From Myroides guanonis (GTDB lineage: Bacteria; Bacteroidota; Bacteroidia; Flavobacteriales; Flavobacteriaceae): a stretch of DNA of 64,000 nucleotides. Location: contig NZ_FORU01000008.1 of the NCBI RefSeq assembly GCF_900114085.1, positions 62,001 to 126,000 on the forward strand, given 5' to 3'. The stretch's first letter is position 1. Each line of letters begins with the position of its first letter. The notes under the pieces were generated by a model. The model saw only the letters and a program-made list of their open reading frames with translations. It was not told the origin of the DNA and ran no database searches. The position numbers were made by a program, and so were the translations under genes. This document shows, piece after piece, positions 9,168 through 17,220 of this stretch.

Positions 9168-10289
9168 TTATAAAGATTGTAGAAGCTTCAGTTCCTTTTC
9201 TCCTTGCAACTTCCAGTTTATTTGTTGCATTGACTCTCTTGCATTTGCTGTTATATCATCAAATGCGGTCTTATCTTCACAAATAGCGATAATTCTATTT
9301 GCAAAGTCTTGAATACTCTCGTTCTCATTAAGCAACAAACCCGATGTACCATCACTGATAAACTCTGGTATAGCTGTTTTATTTGTACTTAGGACTAACA
9401 TCATTGACGATAGGGCTTCACACATAATAACACCTTGGGTATCAGACCTTGAAAAAGCATTAAAAATTCCATAATTCTGAAATAATTTAGGCAATTCCTC
9501 TCTGTCAAAAAAACCATTAATGATCTGTACACGATCACTAAGCCCTAGATGTTCGATCAACTGTTTTATTCTTTCGTAATTCTCTCCTTCACCGTAGATA
9601 TCCAATGTAAAAAATTCTGGAAGATAACTCATTAACCTCACACAATCTTCCACTGGATATTCACTATTCAGAGGTCTTATACAGAGCATTTTATATCTGT
9701 TTTTATACCCCCCACTGCTTTTGAAAAAATCTGTATCAATTCCATTAGGAATAACTTTGATAACTCCTTTTTCAATTCCATAAATAGCTTCGACTCTATT
9801 TGCTAACCATATAGAAGGTGTTAGAATAAGACTGTTAGTATTGAGCAGTTGGTTTAAGAAGCGAGACATATAATACTTTTTCCAAACATTAGTATATAGC
9901 ACTTTTGATATCCCTTTTAAATTCCATTTAAAATCAAAGAATCCATTAGGATACGTCAATGTATCTGCTCCATGTAAATAAATAGCAGTCTTGTACTTTG
10001 CTTTAACTATTTCATTATAAATTTTAAATCCACCATCTATAAGTGGATATTGATTTAGTAAATGCAAATACAAAACATCATATCTAGACAGTATAGAAAC
10101 AATCGAACTTGAAGAATCTTCAATAACTCTTATACCTTGAAAAGTATATGTTTCATTTTTTTTTGCAGGTACCAATATTGTAACATCTACCCCTTTAGAT
10201 TGAAAATACAACGCTCTAACATGAACAAACATATGGTTATAAGGTTGTGTTTCTTTGGGGTATCTGGAGGTAATTATTGCTAACTTCAT
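9168..10289 (-). CDS. Glycosyltransferase family 4
   Basis: A 373-residue GT-B fold retaining glycosyltransferase, acting at the cytoplasmic face of the inner membrane. The N-terminal domain opens with MKLAIITSRYPKETQPYNH, typical of GT4 proteins. The linker shows VIPNGIDTDFFKS, and the C-terminal donor-binding domain has LDIYGEGENYERIKQLI, NGFFDREELPKLF, FSRSDTQGVIMCEALSSMMLVLSTN (in parts) and IPEFISDGTSGLLL; the E of MCEALS and of the IPE block are the usual nucleotide-sugar contacts. It is the only classical glycosyltransferase in the operon besides the initiating enzyme and the WecG-type protein, so the repeat unit may be short or other transferases lie elsewhere. Confidence 0.93.
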   Translation of the reverse strand: MKLAIITSRYPKETQPYNHMFVHVRALYFQSKGVDVTILVPAKKNETYTFQGIRVIEDSSSSIVSILSRYDVLYLHLLNQYPLIDGGFKIYNEIVKAKYKTAIYLHGADTLTYPNGFFDFKWNLKGISKVLYTNVWKKYYMSRFLNQLLNTNSLILTPSIWLANRVEAIYGIEKGVIKVIPNGIDTDFFKSSGGYKNRYKMLCIRPLNSEYPVEDCVRLMSYLPEFFTLDIYGEGENYERIKQLIEHLGLSDRVQIINGFFDREELPKLFQNYGIFNAFSRSDTQGVIMCEALSSMMLVLSTNKTAIPEFISDGTSGLLLNENESIQDFANRIIAICEDKTAFDDITANARESMQQINWKLQGEKELKLLQSL

Positions 10290-10299
10290 TTAAAAAACA

Positions 10300-12123
10300 T
10301 CATTTAATCAAATAATAAAGAGACAAAAGAGTAAAAATTTGTTTCTCTCTATTATAACCAGCCTTATGTTCCTTAAAGACATTTAAAACTGCATTCTTAT
10401 CAAAAACATCAAAATAACCACTTTTATTGTTGTTATTCAATAAATCAACGTAATAATCTCCCAAATCCTCCCTAAACCACTTTTCTGTTGGAGATAAAAA
10501 CCCCTTCTTAGGACGATTAATTATTTCCTTCGGTAAAATTTCCTCAGCGAATGCTTTGTGAATTCTTTTCGTCTGGCCGTTTTGTATTTTGTAATCTACT
10601 GGAAGTGATTCTAAAAACTTTATCAATTCAATATCCAACATGGGAACCCTCGTTTCTATTGTAAAGTTCATGGAAACCTTGTCCGTATACATCAACAAAT
10701 CATCAGCTAGATTCATTCTCATATCAACCGCCATCATACCCTCTACCCCTTTTTTATTCTTACAATCTAGCAAATCATAAAAATACTGGATTCTTTCCTT
10801 GCTTTGAACATCTTTAATATTCATCAAGGACATAATCTCTTTATCAGTAAACAAAGCATAAATATTTTCCCATCTACTAACAGGGTTAGCAATAGATAAA
10901 GATTGAGACGCTCGAATCCATCTTTCTTTCTTAGACAATTTAGCAATTGGCTTCATAAGATCGAAAAGAAAAGCAGGATACTTATTAGCCATCATTTCCC
11001 CTTGATAGCGAGTATATCCGCCCAAAGGCTCATCGGCACCTTGACCTGTCAAAACGACCTTTAGCTCTTTGCTAACAGCTTCATTTAAGTAATACATCGG
11101 CAATATAGAAGTAGTACCTATTGGTTCTTCTACAATTTTACAAGTCTCTTCAAAAACGCTTTTAAAATTCTGAGAAGAAATACAAATACTGCGATGATCT
11201 GTCTTTAAAAAGTCCGCAGTAATCTGGGCATCTGACAGCTCATTCGCAAAACCAATATCCTCAAAACCTACAGTATATGTTTTGATTTTTGAACTTAGAT
11301 GCTTTTGTGCAAAATAAGTTACTAATGCAGAATCAATACCACCACTAAGTAAAGATCCAATTTCAACATCGGACATTAATTGTCTCTTAACAGCAGATTC
11401 AAATAGCTCTCCGTATTTTGTAACAGCTTTATTAAAAGAATAATCCCTGCTAATGTTGACTCTTTTAATATAACTTGATATTTCTATTTTATTTATAGAA
11501 CTAGTAATATCACATTCTAAAATATGTCCTGGTTTAAGCTTCTTTATCTCTTTATATATAGTATCGGGAGCAGGATTATAGCGCAATTTTAATAACTCCG
11601 CAATATTTCCTTTATCCAAAGATAAATCACCATACAAATGGTGAATAGGACGAATCTCTGAAGAAAAAACCAACGTGTTATGCTCAACACCGTAGTAAAG
11701 AGGTTTAACACCAAAGGGATCTCTGATCAAATAAAGTTTTTCTCTTTCGATATCTAAAAATCCAATACTAAAAACCCCATTAAAATCAATAACCGCTTCT
11801 ATTCCAAAAGCAGCCAAATAATACAAAATGGTTTCCGTATCAGAAGTTCCTCTAAAATCAATAGACGGTAACTTCTCTCTAAGTTCTAAGTGATTATATA
11901 TTTCACCATTAAAAATGATAGCAAACTTGGAGTCACTAGTAAACATGGGTTGATGCCCCGTCTCCGTTAAATCTACAATTGCTAATCTTCTATGTCCGAA
12001 ATAGACTTTGTTTCCTTGAATATTGAACTCTTCTATAGCACCACTATCAGGTCCTCTATGAAAAATGGTATCTAAAGATACTTGGTTGATCTTTAAATTT
12101 ATACTCCCTAAGATGCCGCACAT
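10300..12123 (-). CDS. asnB: Asparagine synthase (glutamine-hydrolysing)
   Basis: A 607-residue two-domain amidotransferase. Cys2 of the N-terminal MCGILGSI is the glutaminase nucleophile after removal of Met1; HRGPDSGAIEE and FNGEIYNHLELR complete the class II glutaminase. The C-terminal synthetase domain has the PP-loop LLSGGIDSALVTYFAQ (about residues 258-273) and LTGQGADEPLGGYTRY. Length and domains are normal. Such paralogues are common inside O-antigen and exopolysaccharide operons, where they are suspected of amidating sugar carboxylates such as uronates; that role is inference. A uronic acid substrate would fit the neighbouring uronate enzymes. Confidence 0.9.
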   Translation of the reverse strand: MCGILGSINLKINQVSLDTIFHRGPDSGAIEEFNIQGNKVYFGHRRLAIVDLTETGHQPMFTSDSKFAIIFNGEIYNHLELREKLPSIDFRGTSDTETILYYLAAFGIEAVIDFNGVFSIGFLDIEREKLYLIRDPFGVKPLYYGVEHNTLVFSSEIRPIHHLYGDLSLDKGNIAELLKLRYNPAPDTIYKEIKKLKPGHILECDITSSINKIEISSYIKRVNISRDYSFNKAVTKYGELFESAVKRQLMSDVEIGSLLSGGIDSALVTYFAQKHLSSKIKTYTVGFEDIGFANELSDAQITADFLKTDHRSICISSQNFKSVFEETCKIVEEPIGTTSILPMYYLNEAVSKELKVVLTGQGADEPLGGYTRYQGEMMANKYPAFLFDLMKPIAKLSKKERWIRASQSLSIANPVSRWENIYALFTDKEIMSLMNIKDVQSKERIQYFYDLLDCKNKKGVEGMMAVDMRMNLADDLLMYTDKVSMNFTIETRVPMLDIELIKFLESLPVDYKIQNGQTKRIHKAFAEEILPKEIINRPKKGFLSPTEKWFREDLGDYYVDLLNNNNKSGYFDVFDKNAVLNVFKEHKAGYNREKQIFTLLSLYYLIK

Positions 12124-12126
12124 ATA

Positions 12127-13362
12127 CTAAGCTTTACTAACTTTCTTTAATTCCATTTCTCCAATAAACATAATAAACCCAAAAACGATAACCGATGATA
12201 TAACATTTGTACTAATCGCTCCTATTAACCCATATTGGGGTAATAAGCAAAAAATAGTAATCAGATTCACAACAGCCCCAATGATCATAATATCTAAACG
12301 AAGCTTTTGTTTATCCAATGCAATAAGTAACATTTCATATCCTGAATAAATAAAACTTGACAAAATTATCAAACAAACTCCTACAAAGGCGACCTTAGTA
12401 GTATCATTTAACGGAAGTTTGGCAACATACTGTAATACTATGGCTTTAAAAACATACAAACCAACTAGAACCGTAATTAACAATGGAACCATAATTCGTT
12501 GTAGTAAATGGAAAACCTTTCCAATTTGCTCTTTGCTCTTATCCTTAATCTGACTCAATAGAACTTGTGAAAAAGCAACATTCAAAAGAGAAAATGGTGC
12601 GACAATCAATAACATTCCTCTATACATTCCATATACATCATCTAGAATTAACAAAGGCAATAATAACATACCACCTTGAACAAAAGATGCAGTAACGATA
12701 TCTTGTAACCCAAAGTATTTTCTTTGTTGAAAAACAGCACCCAAATTCTGTTTCGAAAAATCAATATGCTTCAGGATATCTCTGTAGTTTAAATATCTCG
12801 AAAAATATATAGCTAAAAACGTTGTAATGAGATTAAAGATTATTAACAAGTATAGAATGGCTTCAACCTCTAAACTTCCATAAAGATATAGGAATCCTAT
12901 CAAGCCAAATACAAGAATAGAGAACACTCCATTTATCTTCAACTCAAAACCAAAATCACCAACGCCTTTCAAATAGGAGAATAGTATATTATTAAAACTA
13001 AATACAACCCCTAAAACTAATCCTAAGTACAATAAACTTCCATAATCATTTTCGAACAATAGATTTAAAATGAAAATCAAGACTCCAACAATTCCCGTCA
13101 AAAACAATAAGAACACAATAGACTTTGACAACTCTTTTTCATTGCTCTTGTCAACTTGTACCTCTTTAATCAAATAAAATTGACTCCCAAAAGGTAAAAC
13201 AGAAACCAATATATTGGCAATAGAATAAATAAACGAAAACACTCCAAATGACCTCAATCCAAACATGGCCAATAGAGAAATACTCAATAGCCACCTCGAA
13301 CCAAACTGAAGTCCTAAGGACAAATTATTCAGTATTATATTTTTTATAAAAAGCTTATTCAT
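12127..13362 (-). CDS. Polysaccharide flippase (Wzx-like)
   Basis: A 411-residue polytopic membrane protein of the MATE/PST (oligosaccharidyl-lipid flippase) type that would move the lipid-linked repeat unit to the periplasm. It begins MNKLFIKNIILNNLSLGLQF, with about twelve alternating hydrophobic segments and few charged residues. Family-like patches are FGVFSFIYSIANILVSVLPFG in the first helices and SFIYSGYEMLLIALDKQKLRL before the last helices. I take the ATG at 13362; a TTG codon directly before it is in frame. It is 3 bases from asnB and 54 bases from the C5-epimerase-like gene. Confidence 0.85.
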   Translation of the reverse strand: MNKLFIKNIILNNLSLGLQFGSRWLLSISLLAMFGLRSFGVFSFIYSIANILVSVLPFGSQFYLIKEVQVDKSNEKELSKSIVFLLFLTGIVGVLIFILNLLFENDYGSLLYLGLVLGVVFSFNNILFSYLKGVGDFGFELKINGVFSILVFGLIGFLYLYGSLEVEAILYLLIIFNLITTFLAIYFSRYLNYRDILKHIDFSKQNLGAVFQQRKYFGLQDIVTASFVQGGMLLLPLLILDDVYGMYRGMLLIVAPFSLLNVAFSQVLLSQIKDKSKEQIGKVFHLLQRIMVPLLITVLVGLYVFKAIVLQYVAKLPLNDTTKVAFVGVCLIILSSFIYSGYEMLLIALDKQKLRLDIMIIGAVVNLITIFCLLPQYGLIGAISTNVISSVIVFGFIMFIGEMELKKVSKA

Positions 13363-13416
13363 CAATCAATATCAGCTTAGACAATAGGTTTTAAGTAACA
13401 GTCTAAAAAGAATAAT

Positions 13417-14916
13417 TTATTTTATTAAATATCTCTTAGAGCTCTCAGAAATCATTTCTAATTCATGAGTTCTATCAAACAATATATTACACTCTCTCAA
13501 TGTTATAGCATCCCCACTTCCCAAAGAATTAAATACAACTTTTAATTTAGTACCTTCTGTACTGTTTGGAAAATAATTTGTAACAATGAAAGTTTCATAA
13601 CTATCAGTTTTATACCAATTTGAATCCTTTTTATATATTTCTTTACTATTACAAACTTTTATCCATTCATTTTTAAACACATAGATATCATAATCAACCG
13701 GTAAAGTATTATTAGAAGTGGAATAGAAAACGATTCCTTCAATATCCTTCGTTTCTCCCCAAAATTCAAAAACAAGCTCAGAACCTACCTTATTAGTACT
13801 CCAGTAGTTACCCCAAGACCATAACTCATCATTTACGTGATTTACGCCAAACTTGTCACTGTCAATACTATGAGAAGCACTGATTGATTTATACTTGTTT
13901 TGATTATAGAAATCAGTTACCTCACCTGTATCAGACTTTAAAAACTTATGGGCATACTCTTTAAAAACTTCTTCACCAGTCCAATTAAACAATGTTAGAA
14001 GTTGATAAACAACTAATTCATGATAGTGATCTGGGTCATCCCCAATCGCAGATGCATATTTTGCAACTCCCCCTTCAATCAACATGTTATAATAGGATGT
14101 AAAACTCGCATCATACCTATTAATCTTCGCTTTTAAGCTATTAATTCCTTGTTCAAACAATCGATACGCATCTTGGTTCCCAGTTGTTTGATAACTGTAA
14201 TATAATCCTCCTAAAGAAAATATAAAACCGTTTAGAACATGTGATTTTGGATCTGCATACTCTTCATAAAAAGGAAAGCCATCCCAATTCGATTGTACAC
14301 CACCTTCTTCAATACTATAGTCAAATGATCTCACCATTCGTTCTGATAGTCTTAAATACTTTTCATCTTTGGTTACAAAATAAGCTTGAATCATGACTCC
14401 AATTCCAAAGCCTTGTGACATTGCCGAAGCCCAATCTTTATTTAAAGAGTAATTATTCACCAATATTGGTGTGGTTAAAACACTAAAGTCTTTTTTGTTG
14501 ACAATATTGTTTTCAATGAAACCAACTATCTCTAGAAATTGCTTTTTAGATTTCGGATTTTTAGTCTCAATATAGTTTTGATAATTGCTCAGAGCTGCAC
14601 GAGTATATGTTATTGGATAATAATCAACAACCGTCTCGTATTTCAACATGGGGATACCTTTAGCGTCCTTTGGATATGAATCAAAAATGTTCAGATTCGC
14701 ATTTGAAAAAGGGAAAATAGGAAGTGAATCTCTGTACTTGTCTTTTAACTCATACATTTTATTCTCTTCTAAATTTTTAGCCTTCTCTACAACAACACCA
14801 TCCTTATCATCATATTTCTTTTCGTATTCAACGATCGAAAGTGTCGAATTATCATTATTCTTATTACAACCAACCGCAATTAATACGACAAGACCAACTA
14901 CATAATATTTTCTCAT
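13417..14916 (-). CDS. Lipoprotein with D-glucuronyl C5-epimerase-like catalytic domain
   Basis: A 499-residue exported lipoprotein: signal peptide MRKYYVVGLVVLIAVGC with Cys17 as lipidation site. Residues about 90-340 resemble the C-terminal domain of D-glucuronyl C5-epimerases (heparan-sulfate/heparosan type): DWASAMSQGFGIGVMIQAYF (161-180), GGVQSNWDGFPFYEEYA (205-221) and SHVLNGFIFSLGGLYYSY (225-242) are the family's conserved blocks. The remaining ~150 residues look like a beta-rich, discoidin-like carbohydrate-binding module (VFEFWGETKDIEGIVFYSTS). An extracytoplasmic enzyme that epimerises polymer-borne glucuronate to iduronate would fit the UDP-GlcA chemistry of the operon, but this is inference; relatives may be lyases or hydrolases. 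Confidence 0.72.
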   Translation of the reverse strand: MRKYYVVGLVVLIAVGCNKNNDNSTLSIVEYEKKYDDKDGVVVEKAKNLEENKMYELKDKYRDSLPIFPFSNANLNIFDSYPKDAKGIPMLKYETVVDYYPITYTRAALSNYQNYIETKNPKSKKQFLEIVGFIENNIVNKKDFSVLTTPILVNNYSLNKDWASAMSQGFGIGVMIQAYFVTKDEKYLRLSERMVRSFDYSIEEGGVQSNWDGFPFYEEYADPKSHVLNGFIFSLGGLYYSYQTTGNQDAYRLFEQGINSLKAKINRYDASFTSYYNMLIEGGVAKYASAIGDDPDHYHELVVYQLLTLFNWTGEEVFKEYAHKFLKSDTGEVTDFYNQNKYKSISASHSIDSDKFGVNHVNDELWSWGNYWSTNKVGSELVFEFWGETKDIEGIVFYSTSNNTLPVDYDIYVFKNEWIKVCNSKEIYKKDSNWYKTDSYETFIVTNYFPNSTEGTKLKVVFNSLGSGDAITLRECNILFDRTHELEMISESSKRYLIK

Positions 14917-14935
14917 ATACTATTCTCTAAATTTT

Positions 14936-15703
14936 TTATCCCAACACACTGTACCTAGGACGTTTCACCTTAGATGAATACTCCTCAGAAGATATTGGAT
15001 GAACCTTTATTGTTATATTTTCTTCTTTAAATATAGAAACTGCAAAATCATACCAGGAGCAAATCCTATCTCCTCGAAAATGATACAGTCCAAAAACGTG
15101 TTTATCAATCAATGACATGATAAAATAACAAACATCTACGGCATTCGTTGGGCATCCTATCTGATCGTCAACAACGCTAATTTCAGACTTCGTTTCACTC
15201 AATCTCAACATCGTATTTTTAAAATTATGACCAAAATTAGAGTACACCCAAGAAGTTCTTACTATGTAATAATTAGTCATTAGCTCCTGAATATAGTGCT
15301 CACCTTTTAATTTTGATGCTCCATAAACGTTAATAGGATTAGGCGAATCAGTTATCAGATATGGCTCTTTCTTCTCTCCATCAAACACAAAGTCAGTAGA
15401 AAGATGTACCAAAGAAACATCAAATTTCAAACAAGTCTTTGCTATATTTTTACATCCCAATGCATTTACTCCAAAAGCTATTTCTTCTTCATCTTCTGCC
15501 TTTTCTACATTCGTATAAGCGGCGAAATTAAAACAAATATCTGGACTATTTTTAACAAATGCATTGTCACAACTTTCCAGACTTGTCACATCTAATTCTT
15601 GGCTCGATAAGAAAATAAATTCGAAAGTTGGGAATTCAGAAGATATAGATCTTAGCGCTTGTCCCATCTGTCCATTTGCCCCAGTAACTAATATCTTTAT
15701 CAT
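14936..15703 (-). CDS. rfbD: dTDP-4-dehydrorhamnose reductase, C-terminally short
   Basis: RmlD/RfbD reduces dTDP-4-dehydro-L-rhamnose with NAD(P)H, the last step of dTDP-rhamnose synthesis. Seen: ILVTGANGQMGQALR at the N-terminus, AYTNVEKAEDEEE, STDFVFDGEKKEPY, and YGASKLKGE with catalytic Tyr and Lys, then VRTSWVYS. The protein stops after KRPRYSVLG at 255 residues, whereas relatives read RPxYSVLD and continue about 30 residues. The bases after VL read GGATAAAAAA; with one G fewer the frame would give VLDKKFRE before another stop. So the last helix is missing and a one-base insertion is possible. The start overlaps the rfbC stop by 4 bases. It may still work or be a recent pseudogene. Confidence 0.85.
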   Translation of the reverse strand: MIKILVTGANGQMGQALRSISSEFPTFEFIFLSSQELDVTSLESCDNAFVKNSPDICFNFAAYTNVEKAEDEEEIAFGVNALGCKNIAKTCLKFDVSLVHLSTDFVFDGEKKEPYLITDSPNPINVYGASKLKGEHYIQELMTNYYIVRTSWVYSNFGHNFKNTMLRLSETKSEISVVDDQIGCPTNAVDVCYFIMSLIDKHVFGLYHFRGDRICSWYDFAVSIFKEENITIKVHPISSEEYSSKVKRPRYSVLG

Positions 15704-16248
15704 AGTGGACTTACATCTTTAAACTTAGGAAGAACAAGGTCTTTTTCTGAAATTAAAAAATCCTCATCACGCAGCATCCAATCAATTCCTAAACTCTCAT
15801 CATTATAGATTATTCCTCCTTCAGACTCTCTGTTATAATAATTGTCACACTTATAACTAAAAATAGCAGTTTCACTTAAAACCAAAAAACCATGTGCAAA
15901 ACCTCTTGGTATAAATACTTGTTTTTGATTCGTATCAGAAAGTATTTCTTTAATATGCTTGCCGTAAGTTTTCGAGTCCTTTCTAAGATCAACAACAACA
16001 TCTAGTACCTCGCCTTGTATAACTCTAACTAGCTTTGCTTGTTGATGAACTCCGGTCTGGAAATGCAGTCCTCTTAATACTCCCTTACTAGAAAATGACT
16101 GATTATCTTGAACAAAATGAACTAATAATCCTGTTTTATCTCGAAAAATAGCTTCATTAAAACTTTCAAAAAAATAACCTCTCTCATCTTCAAATTTCTG
16201 AGGTTTAAGTATAAAACAATCTTCAATTTCTGTTTTTGTCACCTCCAT
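15700..16248 (-). CDS. rfbC: dTDP-4-dehydrorhamnose 3,5-epimerase
   Basis: A 182-residue cupin-fold epimerase acting on dTDP-4-dehydro-6-deoxyglucose before RmlD. The sequence shows LKPQKFEDERGYFFESFN, VQDNQSFSSKGVLRGLHFQ with the catalytic His of the GLHFQ block, GEVLDVVVDLRKDSKTYGKH and IPRGFAHGFLVLSETAIFSYKCDNYYN with the family Tyr. Length is normal. The partner enzymes RmlA and RmlB are not in this window, so dTDP-rhamnose synthesis would need them elsewhere. It is 2 bases from the Wzz-like gene and overlaps rfbD by 4. Confidence 0.95.
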   Translation of the reverse strand: MEVTKTEIEDCFILKPQKFEDERGYFFESFNEAIFRDKTGLLVHFVQDNQSFSSKGVLRGLHFQTGVHQQAKLVRVIQGEVLDVVVDLRKDSKTYGKHIKEILSDTNQKQVFIPRGFAHGFLVLSETAIFSYKCDNYYNRESEGGIIYNDESLGIDWMLRDEDFLISEKDLVLPKFKDVSPL

Positions 16249-16250
16249 TT

Positions 16251-17207
16251 TTACTGCTTTTCTCTAATTTTATATTTCTTAATAATCGTAGATAAACCTA
16301 ATATAATTACAGTTAAAACAGAAAAAAGAACAACGTACTTTAAGATACTAACTAATAAAGATTTACTTTTTTTATTGTTTCCTGCACTGCTCACATCATT
16401 ACTCTTAAAATAAGTAGCAACGAAAAACACTTCATTAGCTTCTAAGATTTCAACCGCATTCTTCTCAATTTGGTCCAATAAATTCTTCTTAGCTTCTAAG
16501 GCACTTTGCAGATCAACGACCTCTAAAGCATTCGTACTCCCCGTTCCTATTTTCTCCAAATATCTATTCGCATTCGATAAGTCCTTCTGAAATTCTTCTT
16601 TCTTAAGTAATAAGTTCTCAATCCCAATTCTCTTTCTTTCCTTAAAATAATCAATCGAAGACATATATTTATGTAGCTCCTCAATAAACAAATCTACATT
16701 GAAATTAGAATCGCCTTCAAGGCTTAACTCTTGAAAATGATAATTTTTAGCAGTGGCTGGATAATGAAGTCCTTCTTCTGATTTCGCGAATTTCGCATTG
16801 AGATTACCGAAAATAGCAGCTTTTACAGGGTCCTCCCCAATAAAGCCATAAATATCCTCAATACTTTTTAAGCTACTATTGTATAACTGTTGACTATTAA
16901 AGGTGTTTTCAAAGTTTGTATCAACCAATCGATTTAAATAATCAACACTCTCATATTTGGGAGCTATAATTATAGTATATACCGTTGTTTCTTCAGCAAT
17001 AACCTCTTGTCTCTGCTCTACAAAATATCCAAAAACAACTCCAATAATAATTGCGATTAGAAAGTAATACCACTTTTTCAATATACTTTTCATCAATTTA
17101 TAAATTGTATAACCAAGATTATCTAGAAAAGAAAAAACAGACTCCTTTAAATATTTTAAATCTATTTCTTCAAATTGTTCCTCATTGTTCGTTTTTCCGC
17201 TCCTCAT
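16251..17207 (-). CDS. Wzz-like chain-length determinant protein
   Basis: A 318-residue inner-membrane protein with the polysaccharide co-polymerase layout: a soluble N-terminus, one helix at about residues 46-62 (YYFLIAIIIGVVFGYFV), a long periplasmic coiled-coil-rich domain, and a second helix around residues 288-306 close to the basic C-terminus. It lacks a kinase domain, so it is not a Wzc type. Overall similarity is by topology rather than by sharp motifs. It is the first gene of the polysaccharide block proper, 13 bases downstream of the DUF6909-like gene; the absence of a promoter-like box in that gap suggests readthrough or a promoter inside the upstream gene. Confidence 0.75.
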   Translation of the reverse strand: MRSGKTNNEEQFEEIDLKYLKESVFSFLDNLGYTIYKLMKSILKKWYYFLIAIIIGVVFGYFVEQRQEVIAEETTVYTIIIAPKYESVDYLNRLVDTNFENTFNSQQLYNSSLKSIEDIYGFIGEDPVKAAIFGNLNAKFAKSEEGLHYPATAKNYHFQELSLEGDSNFNVDLFIEELHKYMSSIDYFKERKRIGIENLLLKKEEFQKDLSNANRYLEKIGTGSTNALEVVDLQSALEAKKNLLDQIEKNAVEILEANEVFFVATYFKSNDVSSAGNNKKSKSLLVSILKYVVLFSVLTVIILGLSTIIKKYKIREKQ

Positions 17208-17220
17208 TAATTCCTTTAAA

